DNA of 64,000 nt from Lateolabrax maculatus. Taxonomy: Eukaryota > Chordata > Actinopteri > Acropomatiformes > Lateolabracidae. Below are positions 14,601 to 27,600 of this stretch, in pieces. The DNA lies in assembly GCA_031216445.1 (NCBI GenBank), contig CM062219.1, forward strand, positions 7,144,501 to 7,208,500, read 5' to 3'. The position numbers and the translations under genes were made by a program. Below the pieces are notes generated by a model. That model did no database searches, was not told the origin of the DNA, and saw nothing but the letters and a program-made list of their open reading frames with translations. Position 1 is the stretch's first letter; each line of letters opens with the position of its first letter.

Positions 14601-15219
14601 TTAACCTCTCCATATAAAAATAAAAACATCCACAGTTAAAGTCAAGTGAGTCTCCTGGGTCTGGCAGAAAAGACAGAACAGAACAGAAAAGACCACAATG
14701 CCGTTGTCAGTTGCAATTAACTTGAGCGTGAATCAGCATGTTTAGAGAAATCCCAAATAAACCTGTGATCCACATTTCGTCATGACTTCAAAACACCCAC
14801 TGCGCCTCAAAGCAATGACGGGAAAGAGAAACGGAGAGGTGTCACAGCAAATTAGAGAGATTAACAGCGATATCTTGCTGATAATGTGAATGTTTCATTA
14901 AGTGAGCATGGAGCAGAAGGGTTGGCCAGAGGGTGAGATAAACATGTAAAATATTACAAAAACATCTGAATCCTTTCCTCTTCCACCTTAAAAGGAGTAC
15001 AATTGTTAAGTAGCAAGCATGCACACACATTCACATAAATTCACAAAAAGACAATAAAATAAAAAAATAAGAGGATTATAGTCGTTGTCAGCACATTTTA
15101 GTAGTAATTACATACTTTGTGAGGATTAACAAGCAAAAAGACGAGGGGTTCAGTCATAGTTTAACACTCCAACTTACTTCCTACTCAGCTGTATAATATG
15201 TTTTTCTCAGTAAAGGGAG

Positions 15220-15253
<34 letters not shown>

Positions 15254-18200
15254 TAAGTGGAAGAGCATCATTTCCAGGGAACAATAATGCAGCCTCCAAT
15301 TATCTCCTTACTTCTCTCTCCTCCCTTTACCTTATCTTCTCATTTCCTCTCCCACGTCCCTGTTTCTTTTTCCCTTCCCCTTGATTCCCCGCAGAGCTGA
15401 CACTTCTGCACGAGCTTTCTATGAGTACAGCTTCTATAGGCTATGGCCTTTTGGGGTGTTCAAGCTGAGAAGAGACACAAACTCAGACTCTGGGGTTATT
15501 TAAAGTTTGGTGGTCCCAGGGAGAAAGAAGGAACTCCCTTTAAAGCATAAGCTAAAATGGATAATAGCTTCCAGAAACCCTCAAGTCCCCCGCCCCCACC
15601 CCCAAGTTAACATGACTCAGAAGAAAAACATACATACAGTGTAGATCTTATAAAACAGCAATTGTAAGTGCATATACTGTGGCAAAAAAAAAGTCCACAA
15701 CCTTTATAGTGCTCATTTCAGACAATATTCATAATGTGGAGAGAAAATGAGTCAGGCGGTTGATTAAAATGGATCATACATAAACCTAATGGTCAAAACC
15801 TTTTTATAAATCCTTACAAATTCTATAATCTTTCCTGCTGCATCCATCGGAGTCAACAAACCAAACTGTTATATAATTACGGAAATGTAGGGGTTGTATT
15901 TTTATGAACACCTCCCCTTCCCCTGAGGCAGCAGTGTTCTGTATTGTAGTCCAATCTGGACCCGCCTCAGCCCAAAGCCACATGACCTGCTGCCAAGAAC
16001 CGGAAAAGTCCAATAATGTTTGGAATTCCCTCATCCGCTACGCATGACTCCAATTACAGCCTTTAAGTCTGCAAGGAAAGTTTCTACTGATTGAAGCACC
16101 TTGGCACCACAAAGGAGGAGGAAGGGTGTTGCGGAGGCACTGGGTGAGACATAGGGGACCAGGTATAAACATGCCCATGCACACGCAGGCATGCACACAC
16201 ACAATGTTTAGTTATGTTCATGTAATACATATTCAGTCGAACATGATTTGCAAATGCACACAGACAGAAGGCAAAGAAGCAGTGTGTAACTGGGTGAAAC
16301 CTGGGAGCACTGACCACTGCTGCGCCATCACTTTCCTGCAGAAAAGAACAGAAAAAAGTAAGAGAAAAAGAAAGAAAAAGAGGCAGAGCCAAGTAACACA
16401 TCCACGAGGCCCTGCAAATGGTCTGTGCTCAATTAGGCCCCATTCATACTATAGAGAAATAGCTCTGGGACGGAGTACAAAAATACTTTGGCTCAGCCTT
16501 CAGAGTCAACCTCAGTCAGATTTGATGGGAGTAAACATTCCTGTGTGTTCTTGTGTCAGCATGGTGTCTAACATCAACCATAATTTAATATTAATCAGAA
16601 GCTATTGATACAAAAAAATAATCCCCTCAATCTCTTCTGAGCAAGCTCAAGGATACACACACACACACAGTGTGATAGGCGAGACAATAGACTAGGGCTA
16701 CCCACCATTTTCATTTTCCTGTACTGACACTCTGCTAGGCAGAGAAACTCAGCTCCTCTCTTCACACCTTCATATGAAATACAGAATGCCAAGTGCCTCT
16801 GATTACAATCAGCAAAAGGCGAAGGAAAGGAAGGCAGGACTTGCTGGGGATAAAAAGCCACAGACGAGTAGAAGAATGCCGTTGGTTGGTGGCTCGGTCA
16901 GCATTAAAAATAGCTGCCTGAAAAGCAGGGAGGCTGGATGTTGGCTGGAGAGTGGGGAGTATGGGAAACCAGCGGGAGGAGGAAAGGGAAGAAGAGGTAG
17001 AAGACAGTGGTTTATTATATGAAACCATTCATCCCTCATGCTTCTCCACTGTCCCCAGGTGGCAAGCAGAGCCATACAGTCATTTGTGACTCTCTGCGCT
17101 TAAAACTAGCCTGCCTAAAGAGACTTTACTAAGAATTCAATAATCTCCTGAGGGAAACTTAAAGCTCTTGGGGCTGACAGCTGAGGTGTTAAACAATTGT
17201 GTTGTGTGTGCTCAGTCTCAGCATGTGATTAGACAAAGATCGTTGAGTAGGTAAATATATTGCACGTATGTGTGCTTCTATGTGTGTTTACAGTCATGTT
17301 GAAGTAAAAAAAGAGTAAGGGACTTAGGGTTATATAGCACGTGTGACAGTTAGCAGCAGGCTAGAATTAAACTGGCCTGTAATTAGAATGAGCCATTTGG
17401 AAACCTCTGTACCAGTGACTCATACATTCTGTCTAAACACCACTGCACAGCCACCACCAACGATCCTTCATTCAAGCCAGCACCCAGCTCCCATCCCACA
17501 TGGTAGTTACAGATGGACACATAACCTGTAACTAGACCGGGTGTCTGTCTGCTCACTTCATCCCATCGCTGTCACATTTTCACTTCTTTCACCTAAACTG
17601 ATGTACCCGCTTTTATTGCCTGATAAATTAATTTTACCACGGACTTTGACATTTCTTATATATCTTAATGACACAGCTGGGACCACAGCTGGGCTATATT
17701 TTACTGAAGATTTTATTCATTGTCTCAGTAGCAGACTAAAGCTGGGAACTTTGGCGGGATTTTCCAGTTTGAAAATGTGGGCAACCTCACATTAAATATC
17801 GATGTGCTACCTTTAAACGTTGAAGCCCACTCACTACATGTTCTGACAATGTACCAGCATCACACATTACACAATAATGACACATGATCGGACCTGTCAC
17901 CATAATCCCGTTACCCTGCAATACTCATGACCAGGTGGCTGTTGCGTGTAATCTGTTGCAATGAGGAAAAACAAAAAGGCGGAGATAAAAGATCTAAATG
18001 AAGCTGTGGCCGCAAAAAACAGGCTGTTTGTATGTTTTTTTAGAGTGAGTTGGAGGTGAACAACATTTCAGCTTGCTAGTCTCATATTGGCAATCTTGTA
18101 TTATTTGTGTGAATCCTTATTGACATATTTATTATTACTTTTTAAAGTTGTGACTTACTCTCTCTCAGGATCTGTTCAAAATGTTTCTCTGAGATTCAAT

Positions 18201-21200
18201 CAGTGACTCCCACTCACTTCAACCCATACAGCCATTACATTGGCAAATCAATCATATTAGAAGTGTCAAGATTTAATTTTGAGACACCTAAAAGACATTA
18301 AGTAAAGAAAAATCTCGAAAATAACTAGTTCATATGAAATGTTGTCCGACCTCAGAAGGTAAGAGTGTTTATAGCTGTTCTGAACAGCCACACTCGAAGG
18401 TCGGGGGGAAAAGCCTGCCGTCATAGAGAGGAGGGAGAGATATAGTATTGATTAAATATGGGGATAACGGCACACAATTTTTAGACAGTCTCTCCTGGAA
18501 GGCATTCATTGTGTTGCAATCAGCTGTGCAGATAATAAGTTGCGTAAAGAATGAAAAAAGAGAGCTTGAGAGAGAAGTTCAAACCCTGACTACTTTGTTA
18601 CCTCGGCATACCTGGCGAATCACAGCATAAAGTGGGTGTGAATGCCAAATTGTTACAGAAATCGTTGGAGGCCGCACCCCAACTTCAGACATCAAAAAGG
18701 TGTGGAGGGAGAGGGGTTTCCAAAGCTTTTTGACCATCAGGTGAAAGTCCTATGCAAGTATAACTACATACCGGTTTGATTTACATACTTGTGGCATGAG
18801 ACATGCCTTGTAAATTTCACAAGGAATTTTTTTTACATAAACACCTTACAGTCAACTCTGAGGACTCAACTTAAGAGCACATTTATCTTGGAACTGAAAA
18901 CAACTGCTCCTTTTTACTGCACTTTTATGTTAAGGAAGTATACTCACCATCCACTGCTTGCCTTAGCACCTGAAGTTTCCTCTGTCTCTCCTTTATCCTG
19001 TCATAGGCGCCGCTGAGGCCCGAGCCTACAGAAACGGCTGAGAAGTGATGAGGCTTCCTACTCTTCAGCCCACCAAACTCAGAGTAGTGAAAATCCTTCT
19101 CCTTGGATGCCCGCAAGGGCGATTTGCGCCTTCCTATGGAGGAGGTACTTATGGCACAGCTGCCTCTCCGTGCATCCTCCAAAGCCCCAAAACGAAGAGC
19201 CTCTGGGTCAATGTAAGCCAAGTCCACAGAGGAAGCCCAGGTCTTCTTGGCCTGTCGAGTGCCCATGTCCCCACTGTGGAAGGGTAAAGACCTCCTGTCA
19301 AGTTCTACAGGCCGGCCCTTTTGCTGTGGGTGAAGGGGGTGCAGATAAGGATAAGAGTGCTGGTGCTGGAGTGAGGGGGGTTTGGGGTAGAGTTCTGTGG
19401 GGGATTCAGAGTTGGGGTGATAGTCAGGCAGGGAATACTGTAGGGCTGCCCCATCTTCCCCCTTCAACAGGTCCTGGACTGGCAGAGAGCCCATGGAGCG
19501 ACTAAGGCCCCGGTTAAGAGATGTCTGCTCCTGAGTCCTGGCTCGGTAGCGCTCCAGAACCCTGGGGGCGGCACTCCTCCCTGAGAACAGGAGAGAACCA
19601 GAGTTTTATTAAACAACGAGCTGAAGCTCACACTGCCAGAACTCAAAACTTAGAATTACACACAAATCTTCATCTTGAAAAGCTGCTCAGTAAAACCCAT
19701 TTAGCATGCATTCTAAAGGAAAATAAAGCTGATTGCAAACTGCTATAATTTCTTAGTATATTTATTTTTCATATTATAATACAGACAGTATGAGAGATAA
19801 TCTGAAATACACATACTTCCCTGTGAATAAGAGATGAAGTATACAAGATATTATAATTGACAACCATGACACTGCTTACATTACATTTAATGATCTAGTG
19901 CAGGACCACAGCGGTTTATGACGCTGGTTATATGGTTAGAGAATGTGTTAGAACCAGGTGACTTATTACAACTTCATTCCTTCTTAAATTCACCTTAAAT
20001 TCTAATTTCAATATTTTAAAATCAGGCCCTAACTGAATTTCCCATGGTTATTTGTTGGGTTAGATGGCATTTAATTAGAATTAGTAGCAGAAACAGGAAG
20101 TTTCTGTTACACAGCCCCAGGGGTGGAAATGGAGCAGCCATCAATAGCAAATAAAACAAATTAATTTGTAAAGTAAACCAACAAAAGCATAAAGAAAAGC
20201 AAATTAAGAAACATGGCATGCTGCTATGGACCTTACTAATGAATTCTGCAAATAGTCTGTTTTGTTTAGCAGCTATTTTTTCCCCATTATATAAAAACAA
20301 ACAATAGAACATACTGTGCCACAGTAACAAACAAGTTCTGACACAGGTGTCCAAGCCAATCCTTCACTGTGTCTGTCTTTCTTAAAACTGAATCATGTAT
20401 GTTGCTTTCTTTAACCGTGCATAAATTTCAAAAGTGACTTTCCAGACAAGCCGTATACAAAGTCTACCAGTGACAGCTCTTGTTTTAGAGAGAAAGGGAT
20501 AAACAGAAGGCGTGAGCAAAATCAAAAACAAGAGGAAGAGATGCCGAACTGAGAGAGCAGAGGGAGACGTTAAGTCCCGTAAAAATGCTGCATGTGGTGG
20601 TTTAATCTACAAAGCATATGCTTGGTCTTAACAGGGAAACACATCAAAGACAGACATGCTGTCTTCCAGGAACTCAGGGAAGCACACAAGGACTAGATTG
20701 AGCAAAAAATGAAAAAAGAAAAAGGTCTTTTATTTTTCACAGAAGTCAATTGTTGCCACAGGTTTTTCAGCTAATTCTAGTGTGGCGTAGCCGTCAAATG
20801 GACTACAGCAATGAAGAAATGGTGACATAAAATCCAACATAAAAATGAGACAATGACTGAGTTCCCCTAGCAGCAATTACATCTTGGAAGGGAGAGAGCT
20901 GCTCCTTGAGAAGAAAAGCGCTTAAGAACTGAGTAATACTCTTTGCATGTACTTTCCCTAGGGCTGGCTGGTGCTCAACGAGGGAAACAAAGCACTGATA
21001 CAAACAGCAGACAGGCAGCTTCACTGGTGACTCCAAAATATGCATCTGTAATCAATGCCATGCCGTGCTTACATAATCGGGACAACGAAGCCATGTTTGT
21101 GCTTCGCTCTCCTTTCCATGGCCTGGAAAAATGCCGGAGTTCTCTCAGAAACCACTGGGAAGATTTGGTCATATTTTCCTGAATTAAATCCGATTCGAGG

Positions 21201-21633
21201 TTGCAGTGTGTTGTTCCTCAACTACTTTCGATTCTTTCCCACAAACTCAGAAAGCTAGGATGTAAGTGATTAATAGCTTGACAACCAGCGAAGGCTTTTA
21301 CAAAATTCTCTCTAAATAAAAGTAACATAAATGCAAACAACTTACAACATATAAATGGTATGTCCAATTACTTTTAGTTGATAGCACAGTTTATCATTAG
21401 AAAGAAAGAACAGATAATATACTCCATTGACCTAACTATTCTCACCATTACTATCTTAACAGAACCTACTAATCTAGTATCTGGTGACTAATAGAAACCA
21501 GGCCCCTTTATCATGAACTATTAGCAGCCAAGAAATCTGAATCACTGCATAAAATAAATAACTCTTTCTACACCATAGAAAAAATCCTTTGACAAAACAC
21601 TAAGCAAACATAACTCTAGTTGCTTTGTGTCCA

Positions 21634-21670
<37 letters not shown>

Positions 21671-24600
21671 AGTGCAGCTCATCTTACCTGAGGGCAAACC
21701 TTTGCCCCTCAGCCTTTCCCGAATCTCCTTACTTCGCTCTGGAAGAGACTCTCTGTCAGTCAGCAGACCGTCCAGCTGAGAAAAAGACGACGAGAGTGGA
21801 AGTGAGAGTGAAAGAATAACAAAGAGCATGGATGGTAAAAGCAGAGCAAGGAAGGGAAAAAAAAAAAAAAAAAAAAACAGAGGACAGGTCATTCCTTCTG
21901 AGAGTCATCCATCCTGACATCATGTTCTGTCAGCATGAACCTCATTATCTGTTGTGTAATTCAACAAACCTACTGTTGCAGATAATAGTTTTTTAACTTA
22001 TACTTAACTAGGATAAAGCTTGAAGTGCAGGCTTTTGAGAAATAAGCCATAATAAAAATATAGAGAAATAGACACAACTGTTGTATTTGATCTACATTTT
22101 AAAAAAACTGCATACCTGGGAAAGGCTGCCCAGTACCAACCGCACCAGTTTTCTGATATAGGAGAAGGGAGGGTCACAACTCGAGTTTCTAATGTGTTTG
22201 CTGCAGATGTCCAGCACCGTGCGCAACGACATTCGACTCAATGTAACATCATCACACATGTTGAGAAGAAGGCTGTTAAGGTGTTCCCCCAACTTCATAG
22301 GCTGCAAAGCAAACAGAATGAAGACAGTTAACAATCAAACAGTGACAAGAGCAGTATGTACAGTAAAGTGGCAAGCTTTATTGGTATGACTGAATCTGAT
22401 ATCGGTATTCTCATGTTGACTTCTATTGTGTACAGATAAGGTGGCTGAGCTAAGCTTCTTCTCTTGCCAGCATGGCACAAACTTATCACCTATGTTGTAT
22501 TTCAACCAGTGTACAAACTTTGCAGCTGCCATGAGCACTACCATAGCACCTCATTCATGAGGGAAAGGGCATGAGGAGAGTGGATGAAGCCCTTCAGTGA
22601 AGCAAAGTGGATGGCAAATGCGAGTGTGAATCATTGCATCTCTATCCTATGGGTGGTACTTTCTCACAAATGTGAAAGCGGATTGTGTTTCACACCTGGC
22701 TGAGTCTTGCTGAGATATGAACGCATTGTGAGCTAGACCAACTCAAGATGTTTTGGCAGATTCAAACACATTCCAGAGTGCATTACAGCTTGCACCTCTT
22801 CTTGTCCACATGAGATATTCAGATACAGATTTTCATTTTTAAAAAGGGAGATTCCACTTTTTTAGTAGAATCTGCTTGAGTGTAACTGTCAATACCAATT
22901 GTACACTGGACATACAAAGATAAGATTCTCAACACAGGATTTATCTAACAAATAATGTCTGCAGTGGGGTTATGAGGCATTTGTGCTGAAAATTAACATG
23001 GTTGAAATGTTGATCTATTTTAATATTAACAGTGCAAATAAGTACCAAAAGTTTTATTTTGCCACACACTAGCTCCTGCTCATGCACTGTCTATCTTCTC
23101 ATTGTGCCAGTGTGACCAAAATCACTAACATGGAATATACGGTTTACTTTGGGTGCGACTGTTCCAGGTATGTCTCTTCAGTCAAATCACACGGGCATCA
23201 ATCTCCAAGAAGACACCATCTTTACCATCACTTAATGCTGACATGCTAACACCTTGTTTCCTATTGCCTGTCCAGTTGGTCTTGCATACCCATGTTTGAG
23301 ACACCAAATGTAGTGAAAGTATTTTTTGGAAACATAAAGGCAAAAATTATTGTAGTCATCAACACAAAAATTATATTACCAAGTGTAAATATGGCCCTAT
23401 ATTATAATCCCTATCTATGTGGAAGGAAGTACCCGTGGTAATGATTTACCTGGCTCTGGGGGATCTCATAGTCTGCTCCCCAGAACAGGGTCATCCCCAA
23501 AGAGTACATGTGCATCTGTGGAAAAAAAACATCACTTAAGCTTAATAGGCATTATTATACTGCATTCAATCTTGGTCTCTTCAGAAAAAAAGAATATACA
23601 TATATTTCACAAAAACAAACAAGGCAAGAGTAAACCAACAGTAAGCACTTAGAAAGAGGGGGGATATAAAAGGTTTTGTTTCGTTCAGATAAACTAGGCA
23701 CTGAACCTTATTAAAATAACTGCCCTGTGTGAAAAAAAGAGAGACAGACTAAAGCTCAATAACTGCTGGAGTGTAATAAAAGTTGAATTCATTCTTATTT
23801 GGAAAGGGAAAAGACAGGGGCTTTCAGCCTAAATCCCAAAACCTTTTTCCATTTCCCTCTCCTTATTACTCTGCACTCATTGCTTGGGAGAGAAATCACT
23901 TCCCCTGAATGTTGGGCTTGGTAGAGGAAAGAATAATTCAGGGATTGCCAAAGAATGCAACGTAGCCTTCAAGGTCTTTTAGAAACAGAGCTCAGGTATA
24001 AACTTAAAGACACACACACACTCAGAAAATGTGGAAATTTAAAAGCCACCCATTAAAAGCAACAATCCCACCTCAAATGTTAAAAAAGTGTAAGGAAAAT
24101 CGTGGCGCTTGCAGCTGACGTATACATTTACCCACAGTCTGATAATGAGAGAAACAGCTTATATTTTCTACACTGAAATAACTCAGCTGGTGGGAGGCGG
24201 GACCAGTGCTGGAAAACTGACTCAGCACAAAACTGTGTTGAGGTCTGTGGGGCCGTGCCAGAGACGAGAATCCAGTCATGCAGGATTTTAGCTCTTCTAC
24301 CAGAGAGACAGAGTCGAATAGAGGGGGCGTGGTTCTGTGTAGTCTGTTTGTAAAAGAAAATGTGCATTGCAGGAAATAATACGGTTGCTCTAATCGATCT
24401 CAGATCTGCAAATAATTAATATGTATCTCCAGAGTTGTGTGGTGTTGTGTTACTCAAGTGCTCTTATTAAACACCTGATTGCCCTGTTACAACAACAGTG
24501 GTTTTTCTACACCCACCATTACCATTTGAAAACATATAATGACCACATTTATTGGCTGCAGTAAGTGTCAAAAAATAAAAAGACAGTTCATCACTGGTAC

Positions 24601-27600
24601 ACAAAACTTTTGTAATACAATGTATCCGTGGTGGGTAACAGGCAGAAACAACAAAAACAGCATCTCCTTATTCGTTAAATTGTCAGATTTGCCTTTCTCT
24701 TGAGGGGGGGGCTGATTGAGATCACTATTTTTGCTGAAAACACTAACACAAGATTTGGGAAAAGGTGATAAAACTAACACCAGCGAAGCATTAAAAGATG
24801 TTATGTAAAGGTTTATACCTTCTCTATATCAGAGACGGAAGCCAAAGAGACACCTTCCAGGACTTCTGGGGCTGTGAAGGCTCTTAAGTCCTGCTGGGTG
24901 ACATACTCATCTGTGAATGAGATGTTGCCAGAGGGCATGAGCAGGAGGGACCAGGGAGAGATGATGAAGCCCATGGCTGCAGGGTCTGGAGAGGGAAACA
25001 AACCATTCAACCACTTGAGTTATCATCAGGGACAAAAACAGGAAAACGAATACAACAACACATTTGGACTTCCATTATTTAAATTCCCAGGCGTTGTTAC
25101 ACATCCACAAACACAGTTAATATAAAGTACTGTGTTTTCAAGCTCAATACTAGCATCAAATTTTGTCTGAGCATTTACAGCCTGAATGCAGCAACTGTAG
25201 ACATATCCAACCACAGTGGAGGTTTCTCGCTAAGGCTTTGGCGTTTATGGAAACTCAAGATGATTGAAGTAAACAAAAACACATGTTGCTTTCTTAGCCT
25301 GCAAGAAAATAACTGTTGAGGCATAGAAGCAGAAAGGAATGGCTACACAGCGTAATTCTCTTTTCCTACAAAGCCACAGCCAGCGCTATGGTCAGAGAAC
25401 GTTTTAAAAATATACAAAGGAATGTTTGAGCAGTGCTGCAAAATTCTTTTCTTTCGCTGATACTTAACTCCGAGAGGAGTAGAGAGACGGACTGAGGAAC
25501 TGGATTTGAGGCACCAAATATCTGCTTTCAAAAGCTGGAATTTACTAAGTAAATATAAGTTTCCTGTTTAAAACTTTTGTGACCATTTGGAGATCTTACT
25601 CAAAAGTAGACTGAGTTAATAGGTGTATCCCACACAAAGCATTTGCTCTGCATAAGCAAGAATAGAGCTGAGAAGAAGTGCATGACTCAGCCTGAGCAAA
25701 TTAGTTTCTTGACGGATAATAAACTAATCAACACTTTCAATAACTGCAGATATAAGCAGAAACCATACCAGATGGAAACTGTCTGTTCAAAAGATCCATG
25801 GGCATGCACCATTTGATTCCCTAATCACTTCAAAGGACAGCAAATTGTACAACTTTTACTGTAAGTTCTTTATCATTTGACAATGTAGTCTGTAAGTCCG
25901 ATAAGCTGCTATCTGAGCCAGGGGCAGTGGATAATTCTGAACTCTTATCCTAAGAGGATGTCTTTTAAAAGATGCTTACAAAATTGTACAGTGTACCATG
26001 CATTCAATTCCACAGCAAACATGCCATTATAGCGACAGGCTGGCAGTAGATGGCCTCAACAGAGTACCAAACACAGGAGCAAAAATAGCACTCCGTTTTG
26101 GATATGCTGGTTTTCTATTTGATCCTAAATATTGTACAGATAAAACCACAAAGAGGAATTCCTCAAACAAATCAGAAATATTCACACATTGCTTGCTCAA
26201 ACAAATCATTCTTATACAAACAGTCACTAACCGCTACTGTTTACACACAGTGATGGTGGTTTAGTGTTTGACAATGTGAGTCTATTCACAATGTCTGAAA
26301 AGTGTCTGAAGAGTTATGCAAAGTTTGCTAAGTCAATTGTACTATGACCCCCTCCATTCATTGACTGGATACCAGAAAGACAGAAACAAAACACATCTAA
26401 ATAAATTTACTTCAACATTTCATCTGACTTATCTTGTTTTTATGCTTTTGAAGAATTTTTATTCATAGCTGACCAGGACATCTAACAAACTGTCTAACAT
26501 ATTTAAGTTTATATGGTTGCCGTTATTAATTCACTCTTGTGGTAAACATACTTCTTTACATAGCTCAGTGACTCTATAATAGCTGGTTCCAACATCTGCT
26601 CTTCAAATTTTAGCTTCACTCAGCAGTCTAAAACTGTACACATCAGAGGCCACAATTTGCTCAGTATAGCTGCAGAACTACACAGTGAAGGAAAAAGAAG
26701 GATGTGTTAACAATCATAATCACTGCAGCACAATACCATGCAAAGATTAAAATGAGATACTCGAAAATACTCTACACAAGTATCCAGCCTTGCATTTTGT
26801 CCTAAATATGTTGAGAACTTTATCACAGAAGCCTTGATAAATGAAATACAAGAGCATTTGTGCACAATCTTCCTGTTGTAAATGTGACCTCAGCATAAAA
26901 GGCATATTTTCAGGCCACACTGATGATAGGGAATTCCTACAGCATGCTGGGATTGTCTGCAATGGAACCAGTCAGCAAAACTGGAAATTGAGGTCAAGCT
27001 GGTTTATGTAGGAATGCACACGACTAAATCTTGGCTTCTGCCTCATGGAAATTCACACAGCCAATGGTGCACAGTTTAGATGATACAATTACGGCCAACA
27101 TAATCAGGTGCAGTGGAGTTTCGTATGAGACTAGGCACCACCTTACAACTCAGAGGGCACTATAATGCCTGCTGACTCACATCCTGTCCAATGTCTCCAG
27201 AGTTACACCTCCTTTAGTCACCCAATGTTGAAGTTTACTTAAGTTACAATGACACAACAGGAGAACAGGACAGCCTTATCTCTTTTTGGCTTTGAGGACA
27301 GTCACAGACACTGACAAGCACAAATGACTCACAAAAAAGATTGAAACAAAACTGCACAGTGAACAATTGTACTAATGACGAAGAACAAGTATGTAGCAAA
27401 CTGACAATGAAAATGGTGCACTGACTGAATGTAGTGATTTTAAACCAGTGTTTTTGACTACGTTAGTCTGAGTGCGACTGAATCTACAATTTAAAAGGAC
27501 AAAAATGAGCCATTATAAAAAGGGTTCAGCTTGATTGTGTTGTTTTGAGTTGCTTCTTCGGGTTTCTATGTTGATTTAATGGATTGGTTTGGGTAATCAA

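Noticed and set aside
16126..16608. 160-codon plus-strand ORF inside ptpn13 intron 6
   Set aside because: No recognisable domain, partly simple sequence (KRKRKKKRQ), no promoter or splice context, antisense to an intron.
19045..19505. Plus-strand ORFs of 80 and 132 codons
   Set aside because: Antisense shadows of ptpn13 exon 6.
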